A program made the position numbers and the translations under genes. From Gammaproteobacteria bacterium (GTDB lineage Bacteria > Pseudomonadota > Gammaproteobacteria > Granulosicoccales > Granulosicoccaceae), in the NCBI GenBank assembly GCA_019634245.1, contig JAHQVR010000130.1, positions 1 to 8,475 of the forward strand: 8,475 nucleotides of DNA. Direction: 5' to 3'. The notes below the pieces were generated by a model that was not told the DNA's origin, made no database searches, and saw nothing but the letters and a program-made list of their open reading frames with translations. Below are positions 1-8,475 of this stretch, piece by piece (the first letter of the stretch is position 1; each line of letters opens with the position of its first letter).

Positions 1-1422
1 GAACGGCTCTCGGCATTGCAGCTCCCAACCTAAAGCTTCCATTTCGGGTTGGCGTTTTAATAGTTCACGCCAGCAGTTAGCAATGCCAGTAACACTTTTT
101 ATTTTTGGTTTGCGATCAGCCTTGGAGAAATAGTCCGATTGTGGGTCCGCGGCCATATCGAAATCGGTAAATGTGTCGGCAAACTGAATCACGAACTGGC
201 TTTCCTCCAGCAGGCTGCGCTCAAGTATCAATGGCTTGCCATCAGCTGTTTTTCCTTCCAAAGTAGCCTCAGTATTGGTGCCATCGAAAGGCAGCAAATA
301 GTCTGTGTAGCGGAACTGAATCGACGCGAAATAGTCGCGAATATCCCGGCTATCGTCTTTAGACTGAAGTACCAAGACGGGTTTTGGAGGAACACAAATC
401 CGCTCAAAATCGGGCTCAAGAGGCAATGGCAGATGGGCTTCAGGTAGGCGAGAGGCTAGATAGTTACTCACTGCCTGGGCATGCGCCACCGGAATAGGGG
501 GTGCATCTACTAAATGTGCCAGCATCGACGCCATTGGAACTTGTTCCAGTGGCGCTGCTTCCATTGTTTCCAGATCAACGTACCAAGGCGGATCCGACGG
601 TACTAACTCCCATTCACTCACACCAGGCAGAATCACCTCCAAATGCGTGTTTTGTTCACCTGTGTCACTCCAGTTGAACTCTAGGGATCGAGGATTCCCA
701 AGAGAGAGTGCGCGATCACGCTCCTCTCCCCAAAAGCAGCGGCCGGTGTTAATCAGTTTAGCCATCAGCAGATGCCCGATATCGCCCACGATGGTTAAAG
801 TTCGATAGTTGAAATCGTTGTGTCTACCAACGGCGAGCTCCAATATGGAATGATCGCTAGGTTGCACCCACTCAGGATGTTGGAAGTGGCTGTGATAGCG
901 ATACGGTGCTTCTTTTCCAAAACCACCGCGTTTAAGCAACCGGCTTTGTAGAATTTCTAACGATATGCCGGTTTTGTTCTGCGTAAGTGACGCTCTGTCG
1001 AGCTGATAGAAGAGCAGAGGCTCCCCGGGTTCGTGGTGCTCTGTAACAGGATTGAGCTTTCGACCATCTTGCACCATTTTCTGCAGCCATCGATTGACTT
1101 GGCGTAGGGCCTGGTCTTCTGCTGAGGGTGCTGAGCCTTGCTGGTCTATCCAGCAAAGTAAAACGGCTGCGATGTGTTTACAGTTAATACCAACCTGACA
1201 AGAGCACTCGGCATCAATTCTATGTGGTTCGATGGTGATGCGCTGTTGATAGGGTTCGGGTTGGCTGCCTTTGACCGTCGAATAGAGTTGGTTCTTGTTG
1301 CTATCCCAGTCCAGCTCACCAACGGCCTTGCTGGCTTTATAGACGCCGCCACGGGAAGTAGCCACTGAACCACACAGTTCAATGACATCATCAAAGCCTA
1401 AAACGCGAGACAAATTGTTCAC
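1..1422 (-). CDS. SWIM zinc-finger SNF2-family helicase, N-terminal part (partial, runs off left edge)
   Basis: This is an uninterrupted minus-strand frame of 474 codons with no stop before the left edge. Residues 73-83 form a SWIM zinc finger, C73-S-C75-x5-C81-K-H83 (bases 1206-1174). It is preceded by a short domain with WDSNKNQLYSTVKGS and PYQQRI, the pattern seen just before SWIM in bacterial SNF2 proteins. About 390 further residues match the long linker that precedes the ATPase core in this family. The Walker A and helicase motifs would lie beyond the left edge and are not visible. Bacterial members are DNA-dependent ATPases of the Swi2/Snf2 group, usually over 1000 residues; their cellular role is poorly defined. 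No ATG occurs in frame before residue 100, and the frame is closed by a TAG at 1599-1597. GTG at 1422 is my best start; TTG at 1443, TTG at 1413 and GTG at 1365 are alternatives. None has a clear Shine-Dalgarno sequence. Family assignment is confident; the start is not. Confidence 0.85.
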   Translation of the reverse strand, partial: MNNLSRVLGFDDVIELCGSVATSRGGVYKASKAVGELDWDSNKNQLYSTVKGSQPEPYQQRITIEPHRIDAECSCQVGINCKHIAAVLLCWIDQQGSAPSAEDQALRQVNRWLQKMVQDGRKLNPVTEHHEPGEPLLFYQLDRASLTQNKTGISLEILQSRLLKRGGFGKEAPYRYHSHFQHPEWVQPSDHSILELAVGRHNDFNYRTLTIVGDIGHLLMAKLINTGRCFWGEERDRALSLGNPRSLEFNWSDTGEQNTHLEVILPGVSEWELVPSDPPWYVDLETMEAAPLEQVPMASMLAHLVDAPPIPVAHAQAVSNYLASRLPEAHLPLPLEPDFERICVPPKPVLVLQSKDDSRDIRDYFASIQFRYTDYLLPFDGTNTEATLEGKTADGKPLILERSLLEESQFVIQFADTFTDFDMAADPQSDYFSKADRKPKIKSVTGIANCWRELLKRQPEMEALGWELQCREPF

Positions 1423-1726
1423 CGCGGGATTGTAACCCGACAAGAGAATTTTAGGGACAGATTCGTCTTGATAGGTTGAGCACGCATTTGATGGATTGCA
1501 CCAATTTTCATGCCGAATCGTGTTGTGGGCCCACCGCCGGCCCCGCGGCCAAAAGGCTAATTTCTTTAGGTGAAAAATGAAGAAATCGAATTTTCGCTAG
1601 CGATCACACATTTCTTGAAAATCGTGACTGGATGGAATATGAAAATGATCAAGCAGTAATAGAAAAACCCTTATCGGATTCCGGCAATGTGCCGTTACCT
1701 CTACATGAACACGTTGAGGTATTTCC
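1423..1726. other. divergent intergenic region between the SNF2-type gene and the lipoprotein operon
   Basis: This 304-base stretch holds no recognisable gene. It contains a strongly GC-rich block at 1525-1550 (24 of 26 bases G or C) that starts with the 10-base palindrome GTGGGCCCAC (1525-1534). A second perfect palindrome, TCGCTAGCGA, is at 1594-1603. A sigma70-like promoter for the plus-strand operon follows at 1615-1643, and a small stem CGGCA-ATG-TGCCG is at 1682-1694. Two short ORFs of about 30 codons end by overlapping the starts of the flanking genes, one on each side. No tRNA-like or terminator-like structure was seen. Confidence 0.6.
1615..1643 (+). promoter_or_regulatory. candidate sigma70 promoter for the lipoprotein operon
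   Basis: TTGAAA (1615-1620, 5 of 6 to consensus) and TATGAA (1638-1643, 4 of 6) are separated by 17 bases. Transcription would begin near 1650, leaving a leader of about 77 bases before the ATG at 1727. The palindrome TCGCTAGCGA lies 11 bases upstream of the -35 hexamer. Prediction by eye only. Confidence 0.4.
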
Positions 1727-2098
1727 ATGAACAAAACCAATTTGATTTTCTGTGGCATCGCCGCTGCAGCGCTGACCTTGGGCGGTTGCTCAAGTGCTCC
1801 GAAACCAAGAACCGAAATTGCGCTCACCAGTACAGCGCTACAGAACGCTGAACTGGCCGGTGCTCGGGAATATGCCCCTATAGAGCTTCGGCAGGCAAGT
1901 GAGAAGAGCGCTGCGGCTGAAACTGCTATGAAGAAAGAAGAGTACGAAAAAGCCAAGCGGCTCTCTGAGCAGGCATTGGTAGATGCAGAATTCGCTCGTG
2001 CAAAGGCTGAGGCCGAGAAATCTCGGTTGGCGCTGAAGGAAGCACAAGACAACATTCAATTGCTGCGCACCGAAATGCAGCGCACTAGCGCAGAATAA
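1727..2098 (+). CDS. DUF4398-type outer-membrane lipoprotein
   Basis: The product is 123 residues. A lipoprotein signal peptide spans residues 1-20: basic MNKTN start, hydrophobic core, lipobox L18-G19-G20-C21. Residue +2 after the acylated Cys is Ser, so Lol sorting to the outer membrane is expected. The mature part is Ala-, Glu- and Lys-rich, nearly all helical. It follows the DUF4398 pattern, in which an Ala-Arg-Glu-Tyr-Ala-Pro stretch (residues 46-51) precedes coiled-coil-like repeats (residues 55-120). The function of this family is not established; members are short periplasmic helical lipoproteins often next to OmpA-domain genes. Start choice is supported by GAGG at 1716-1719, 7 bases before the ATG. 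It is the first gene of a two-gene operon, with 13 bases to the next start. Family call is good; a structural envelope role is inference. Confidence 0.85.
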   Translation: MNKTNLIFCGIAAAALTLGGCSSAPKPRTEIALTSTALQNAELAGAREYAPIELRQASEKSAAAETAMKKEEYEKAKRLSEQALVDAEFARAKAEAEKSRLALKEAQDNIQLLRTEMQRTSAE

Positions 2099-2111
2099 AG
2101 GGAGCGTTAAT

Positions 2112-2909
2112 ATGAAGACTCTAAGTAACAAAACTTTATTTTCCGCTATTGTACTCAGCACTGCCTTGGTGGGCTGTGGTGGTGCACCAAAGAAAGTAGA
2201 CTCGCTTGAAGATGCGAAGTACGCTTATCTGGAAGCCAGTAATGATGAAGCAGTCGTTCGTCATGCTGGTGAGGAACTGGATACGGCAAAGAGCGCGATC
2301 ACTCGCGCTGAAAGTGTCTGGAAGGACGATGGTTCAACCTGGCAGGTAGATCACTATGCCTATCTGGCTTCACAGCGCATTGCCATCGCACAGCTGATTG
2401 CCCAGCGTAAAGCCGATGATTCTGAGTTGGACGGTATGGACTTAAAGCGGCAGGAAGTACAGCTTGATTTGCGTAGCAAAGAACTAGAGCGAAAGACGGC
2501 TGAGTTGGAAGAGCTGCAGGGCAAAATGACTGAGCGCGGCCTGTTGGTCACTCTAGGCGATGTTCTGTTTGATGTAGGTCAAGCTTCGCTGAAGCCAACG
2601 GCTGCCTACAACATCGACAAAATTGCAGACTATATGCGCAAATACCCTGCACGTACTGCGAATGTCGAAGGGCATACTGATTCGATGGGCGATGAGGAAG
2701 TTAATCTTGAACTCTCTCGCGAGCGCGCACTATCTGTTCGTGATGCGTTGATCCAACGCGGGATAGCGTCCAGCCGTATTTCCACACGTGGCTTCGGTGA
2801 ATCTGCCCCAGTGGCCGACAATGATTCTGCAACAGGCCGACAAGCGAATCGTCGAGTGGAAATTATTTTCCCTGAGGCAGTGGAAGTAGTGAGCGCGTTA
2901 GCTCAGTAA
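2112..2909 (+). CDS. DUF4398-like / OmpA-family peptidoglycan-binding lipoprotein
   Basis: The product is 265 residues. The lipoprotein signal ends at L19-V20-G21-C22 with Gly at +2. Residues about 30-105 form a helical region like the DUF4398 domain of the upstream gene. Residues about 108-140 are a charged coiled coil. Residues about 146-254 form a complete OmpA-C domain: VLFDVGQ (151-157), GHTD (187-190), the NxxLSxxRAxxV motif starting at N198, and NRRVEI (246-251). D190 and R205 are spaced 15 residues apart, as are the two residues that bind diaminopimelate in OmpA, so peptidoglycan binding is expected. The protein would tether the outer membrane to the cell wall, in the manner of Pal. 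A strong ribosome site (AAGGGAG, 2098-2104, 7 bases before ATG) overlaps the upstream stop codon, pointing to co-translation. Shared architecture suggests the two lipoproteins act together, which is inference. Confidence 0.92.
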   Translation: MKTLSNKTLFSAIVLSTALVGCGGAPKKVDSLEDAKYAYLEASNDEAVVRHAGEELDTAKSAITRAESVWKDDGSTWQVDHYAYLASQRIAIAQLIAQRKADDSELDGMDLKRQEVQLDLRSKELERKTAELEELQGKMTERGLLVTLGDVLFDVGQASLKPTAAYNIDKIADYMRKYPARTANVEGHTDSMGDEEVNLELSRERALSVRDALIQRGIASSRISTRGFGESAPVADNDSATGRQANRRVEIIFPEAVEVVSALAQ

Positions 2910-2929
2910 TCTATTCGCAAGTAGGTACC

Positions 2930-2969
2930 AAAAAAGCGCGCAGCTGTTCACAGCTGTGCGCTTTTTTTT
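2930..2969. terminator. bidirectional rho-independent terminator
   Basis: A-tract (2930-2935), GCGCG CAGCTG (2936-2946), loop TTCA (2947-2950), CAGCTG T GCGC (2951-2961), then eight T (2962-2969). The stem is perfect apart from one G-T pair. A-tract and T-tract make it usable from both sides. It ends the lipoprotein operon on the plus strand and the three-gene operon on the minus strand, whose last stop codon (2970-2968) lies inside the T-tract. Confidence 0.93.
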
Positions 2970-3432
2970 ATGCCTGACGGTTATATCGCATGTCGATATG
3001 TTCAATCCCATCCTCAAGATATTCCTCTGATGTGGTTACAAATCCCAGGGATTGGTAGAAACTTAGAGCGGTAGTTTGCGCAGATAGCTCAATCGGACGA
3101 CTAGGCCACTGGATAGCGCCTGCGGACATAAGCTTAACCATTAATTCAGTTGCCGCACCCAATTTTCTATATTCTGGATGTACGACAACTCGCCCAATAC
3201 GATAACTTGAATCAGCTGTCTCGGGAGCCAGTGCTCGCGCATACCCAGCCAGAAACTGTTTATTCCAGGCAAGGGCGTGAAGAGTGTGTCTGTCTGTATC
3301 CAGTCCATCCAGCTCCGCGTAGGCGCATCGTTGCTCAACGACGAACACATCGACACGCAGTTTTAGCAATGCGTAGAGGTCCGTCGTTGATAAATCAGAA
3401 AACGTGCAACAGCACACTTCGAAGTCTGACAT
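2968..3432 (-). CDS. elaA: ElaA-type GNAT acetyltransferase
   Basis: The product is 154 residues from the ATG at 3432, almost the length of E. coli ElaA. The family landmarks are present in order: LYALLKLR (19-26), VFVVEQ (29-34), a DGLD turn (42-45), GYARAL (63-68), core strand RIGRVVVHPEYR (78-89), the acetyl-CoA pyrophosphate loop R89-K-L-G92-A-A94, FYQSLGF (125-131) and EDGIEHI (140-146). The family transfers acetyl from acetyl-CoA to an amine; the substrate of ElaA is not known. An in-frame GTG at 3444 would add four residues and overlap the upstream hydrolase gene by 8 bases. I prefer the ATG, 4 bases after that stop, because a GGGTGG-like ribosome site lies 8 bases upstream and the resulting N-terminus matches the family better. 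A Cys triplet at residues 7-9 is odd. It is the last gene of the Pat-like operon. Confidence 0.9.
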   Translation of the reverse strand: MSDFEVCCCTFSDLSTTDLYALLKLRVDVFVVEQRCAYAELDGLDTDRHTLHALAWNKQFLAGYARALAPETADSSYRIGRVVVHPEYRKLGAATELMVKLMSAGAIQWPSRPIELSAQTTALSFYQSLGFVTTSEEYLEDGIEHIDMRYNRQA

Positions 3433-3436
3433 AGCG

Positions 3437-4318
3437 CTAGCCACCCAAAGCTGGCACGGTGCCCAGAAATCGATTAATGGCAGCGGCTACGGGTTCTGGT
3501 GTGTCCATGTGTAGGTGATGCTGGCCTACGAGCGTGACAGAATCTCGGTGAGTCAGGCAGTTCAATCGAGGTTCGGTATCTTCCCGATCAGCTAAAAAAC
3601 CGTTGGTTGCGATAATCGTCTGCGTAGGACACTTAATCGAGGATAATGTGGCTCGCACGTGCGCTTCTGTCATGTATAAATTCGACGCCATGCGAAGTTT
3701 AGGATCAAAGCGCCAGGTATAACCTTCATCGTGCTTTTGTAGCTGGCGGTCGATAATCAGTTTGGCTGAAGGTGATTCCATTTTAGCCGCTCTTAGTCTG
3801 GCATCTATTGCCGCTTGTTTATCGGGCATCAATCGCGATTGAAACTTAGAACGATTGTGTCGATCTGCGGCAGCGCGTTGTAATCGCTCAGGAAACTCTT
3901 CGGCTGAGGCTGTCATAGCACCGCTGGCCTCTATTAACATGAGCTGATTGATGGATTCTGGTGATGCCGCAGCGACGACAGGTGCTATACAGCCCCCCAG
4001 TGAATGGCCCAGTAAATTATAGATATCCCAATTCAAAGCAGCGGCGGTTTCAGTCACTATCATGGCCACTTCAGGGATGCTGTAGCTGGTGTTTAAATGA
4101 TCTGAATAACCATGACCCGGTAAGTCGATCGCTACCATGTCCACATTGGGCAAGTAAGGCATCATGGGTAAGAAACTATTGGCGTTGTCGAGCCATCCAT
4201 GCAAGCACAGTAGCTTGGTATCGGGTGTTACGTCCTGTCTACAGTGCCGAATTGCAGCGATATTAAGATCGGGCAGATTGAGTTGGATGGCGCTCGGATG
4301 GCCGCTGATGGCTTGCAC
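3437..4318 (-). CDS. alpha/beta hydrolase, SERHL-like
   Basis: The product is 293 residues with a complete alpha/beta hydrolase fold. The oxyanion region is LCLHGWLDNANSF (37-49), the pattern typical of the serine-hydrolase-like (SERHL) group. AIDLPGHGYSDH follows at 63-74. The nucleophile elbow is G104-H-S106-L-G-G109 with S106 catalytic. The C-terminal VGQHHLHMD (264-272) carries the expected catalytic His, probably H267. I could not place the acidic residue with confidence, because the usual Asp after strand 7 reads Asn-Gly (239-240). A helical cap (about 134-225) lies between. No signal peptide, so cytoplasmic; substrate unknown, probably an ester or thioester (inference). The GTG start is supported by AAGGA 8 bases upstream, inside the end of the upstream gene. 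Only 4 bases separate it from that gene's stop, and 4 from the next ATG. Confidence 0.9.
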   Translation of the reverse strand: MQAISGHPSAIQLNLPDLNIAAIRHCRQDVTPDTKLLCLHGWLDNANSFLPMMPYLPNVDMVAIDLPGHGYSDHLNTSYSIPEVAMIVTETAAALNWDIYNLLGHSLGGCIAPVVAAASPESINQLMLIEASGAMTASAEEFPERLQRAAADRHNRSKFQSRLMPDKQAAIDARLRAAKMESPSAKLIIDRQLQKHDEGYTWRFDPKLRMASNLYMTEAHVRATLSSIKCPTQTIIATNGFLADREDTEPRLNCLTHRDSVTLVGQHHLHMDTPEPVAAAINRFLGTVPALGG

Positions 4319-4322
4319 GCAG

Positions 4323-7292
<2,970 letters not shown>

Positions 7293-7370
7293 AGACTTTG
7301 GCTGCTAGGCAGAAAACACAGGCATGTGCTGTATAGTTGGTACCCAATACTAATCATTATCCGTTTACTA
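7293..7370. other. short divergent promoter region between the Pat-like and deacetylase genes
   Basis: Seventy-eight bases separate the two divergent starts, so both promoters must lie here or reach into the coding ends. TATAGT (7332-7337, 5 of 6 to the -10 consensus) faces the deacetylase, but no convincing -35 lies 16-18 bases upstream. I see no clear CRP-type site (TGTGA-N6-TCACA). Confidence 0.4.
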
Positions 7371-8294
7371 ATGCCCACTGCTCTCATTACTCACCGGGAC
7401 TGCGTACTCCATGAAATCAGTCCAGGCCATCCTGAATGTCCAGAGCGAATTGACGCCATATTAGACCAGTTAAAAAAAGTTGGTGTGTATGATTTTCTCA
7501 CTCACATGGATGCTCCAATTGCATCGCGGGAACATTTGCGGCTAGCACATCCAGAAAACTACATTGATAATTTGTATCAACTGGCACCTGCCTCGGGTCG
7601 AGTTTCGCTCGATGCTGATACAGCGATGAACGAGCATACTCTAAATGCAGCCCTAAGAGCAGCAGGCGGTGCAGTTGCCGCTGTCGATTCCGTTATGACT
7701 GGCGACGTAAGCAATGCGTTCTGTTTGGTGCGCCCGCCCGGACACCATGCCGAGAAAAATCGGGCGATGGGATTCTGTTTTTTTGGCAATGTTGTTATTG
7801 CTGCGCGTCATGCTCTGGAACACTACGACTTAAACCGCGTTGCGATTGTGGACTTTGATGTCCACCACGGGAATGGAACCGAGGACATTGTTGATGGTGA
7901 TGGACGCATCTTGTTTTGCTCTAGTTTCCAGCATCCGTTCTATCCCGGAGGCTTTCGAGAAAATGTGACGGGCCAACGGGTGAATGTCCCACTAAGAGCT
8001 GGTACAACCAGCGCCGACTTCAGAGCTAAAATCACTGAGCATTGGTTGCCTGCACTCAATGACTTTGCTCCAGAGCTCCTAGTTATCAGTGCGGGTTTTG
8101 ATGCTCACTTGGAAGACCCCTTGGCGGAAGTTTGCTTGCTCGATAACGACTTTGGCTGGATTACCGAGAAGCTCATGGATATTGCGATCGAACATGCATC
8201 AGGACGAATCGTTTCCATGCTCGAAGGTGGGTATTCGCTTCCCGCGCTAGCCCGCTCTGCTACTTTGCACATCAAAACACTGGCAAAGCTCTGA
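7371..8294 (+). CDS. histone-deacetylase-family zinc amidohydrolase (class II-like)
   Basis: The product is 307 residues from ATG 7371, spanning one complete Hist_deacetyl domain. In order: HEISPGHPECPERI (residues 14-27, the substrate-entry motif), RPPGHHAE (121-128) with the catalytic His pair H125-H126, VDFDVHHGNGT (160-170) with zinc ligands D163 and H165, SAGFDAH (240-246) with the third zinc ligand D244, and EGGYS (285-289) with the transition-state Tyr Y288. All catalytic residues are intact. Relatives remove acetyl or longer acyl groups from lysines of proteins or from polyamines; the sequence alone does not decide which. No signal peptide, so cytoplasmic. An in-frame GTG at 7326 would add 15 hydrophobic residues, but the domain normally starts close to ALITH, so I prefer the ATG. 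No strong Shine-Dalgarno precedes it. It faces away from the Pat-like acetyltransferase; the MFS gene follows after 4 bases. Confidence 0.92.
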   Translation: MPTALITHRDCVLHEISPGHPECPERIDAILDQLKKVGVYDFLTHMDAPIASREHLRLAHPENYIDNLYQLAPASGRVSLDADTAMNEHTLNAALRAAGGAVAAVDSVMTGDVSNAFCLVRPPGHHAEKNRAMGFCFFGNVVIAARHALEHYDLNRVAIVDFDVHHGNGTEDIVDGDGRILFCSSFQHPFYPGGFRENVTGQRVNVPLRAGTTSADFRAKITEHWLPALNDFAPELLVISAGFDAHLEDPLAEVCLLDNDFGWITEKLMDIAIEHASGRIVSMLEGGYSLPALARSATLHIKTLAKL

Positions 8295-8298
8295 TCGC

Positions 8299-8475
8299 AT
8301 GGTGTTATCGCATGACGGTTTTCGTGCCGTTTCTGCCATGTTTGCTGTTAATGGCGCTCTGTATGGAGCCTGGGCATCTCGAATACCTGCCCTAAAAGAA
8401 ACGCATAACCTAAGCCACTCTGAGTTAGGCCTACTTCTGCTAACGCTCGCTGGCGGGGCGATAGTGTCTTTTCCA
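8299..8475 (+). CDS. MFS transporter, YbjJ-like, N-terminal part (partial, runs off right edge)
   Basis: Fifty-nine codons are open to the window end. Residues about 8-26 and 43-59 are hydrophobic and would form the first two membrane helices. Between them, W25-A-S-R-I-P30-A-L-K-E and the Ser-Glu-Leu-Gly stretch (41-44) match the first cytoplasmic... or periplasmic-loop pattern seen in YbjJ- and fucose-permease-like MFS proteins; I cannot fix the topology. The substrate cannot be told from this fragment. The ATG is 4 bases after the deacetylase stop, so the two are probably co-transcribed and coupled; no independent Shine-Dalgarno is obvious. Family call is fair because only about one seventh of a typical 400-residue MFS protein is visible. 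Confidence 0.72.
   Translation, partial: MVLSHDGFRAVSAMFAVNGALYGAWASRIPALKETHNLSHSELGLLLLTLAGGAIVSFP

Noticed and set aside
139..447. Plus-strand ORF of 102 codons
   Set aside because: It lies antisense to the continuous SWIM/SNF2 frame and shows no recognisable domain.
932..1394. Two minus-strand ORFs in another frame (932-1156 and 1146-1394), possibly indicating a frameshifted gene
   Set aside because: The frame containing the SWIM motif and its flanks is open throughout 1-1422, and the other frame gives low-complexity Arg/Ser/Pro-rich sequence without family features.
1597..2161. Minus-strand ORFs opposite the lipoprotein genes
   Set aside because: They mirror the Ala/Glu-rich coding sequence of the plus-strand lipoproteins, which have lipoboxes, ribosome sites and family matches.
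7326..7370. N-terminal extension of the deacetylase from GTG 7326
   Set aside because: It would add 15 hydrophobic residues not expected for a cytoplasmic HDAC-family enzyme; the domain begins right after ATG 7371. Not excluded experimentally.

Overview
The window looks like chromosomal DNA from a Gram-negative bacterium, most likely a gammaproteobacterium. The evidence is two lipoproteins with outer-membrane-type lipoboxes, an OmpA-type peptidoglycan-binding domain, an ElaA-type acetyltransferase and a PatZ-like protein acetyltransferase. Base composition is close to balanced. I see no phage, transposon, CRISPR, rRNA or tRNA. I cannot name the genus.

Layout from left to right: (1) On the minus strand, running off the left edge, is the N-terminal part of a SWIM zinc-finger SNF2-family helicase (about 474 codons visible). 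It has no ATG start. (2) After a 304-base divergent intergenic region, two plus-strand lipoprotein genes lie 13 bases apart: a short DUF4398-type lipoprotein, then a DUF4398-like/OmpA lipoprotein. They end at a strong bidirectional terminator. (3) A minus-strand operon of three tightly packed genes converges on the same terminator. In transcription order these are a large Pat-like CoA-ligase/GNAT fusion (989 aa), a SERHL-type alpha/beta hydrolase and an ElaA-type GNAT. (4) Divergently from the Pat-like gene, on the plus strand, are a class II-like histone-deacetylase-family amidohydrolase and, 4 bases later, the start of a YbjJ-type MFS transporter that runs off the right edge.

The central theme is acyl/acetyl chemistry. 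A predicted lysine acetyltransferase and a predicted zinc deacylase are transcribed back to back, and a second GNAT sits at the end of the acetyltransferase operon. This resembles in logic the acetyltransferase/deacetylase pair of Bacillus acuABC, but the link here is inference from position.

The most unusual sequence is an in-phase array of 22 hexanucleotides inside the Pat-like gene. It encodes alternating X-Thr dipeptides, including (Gly-Thr)7, (Ala-Thr)3 and (Asn-Thr)4. It lies within a roughly 90-residue insertion that splits the catalytic GNAT domain between two core strands. Because the unit is 6 bp, length changes would alter the protein without shifting the frame.
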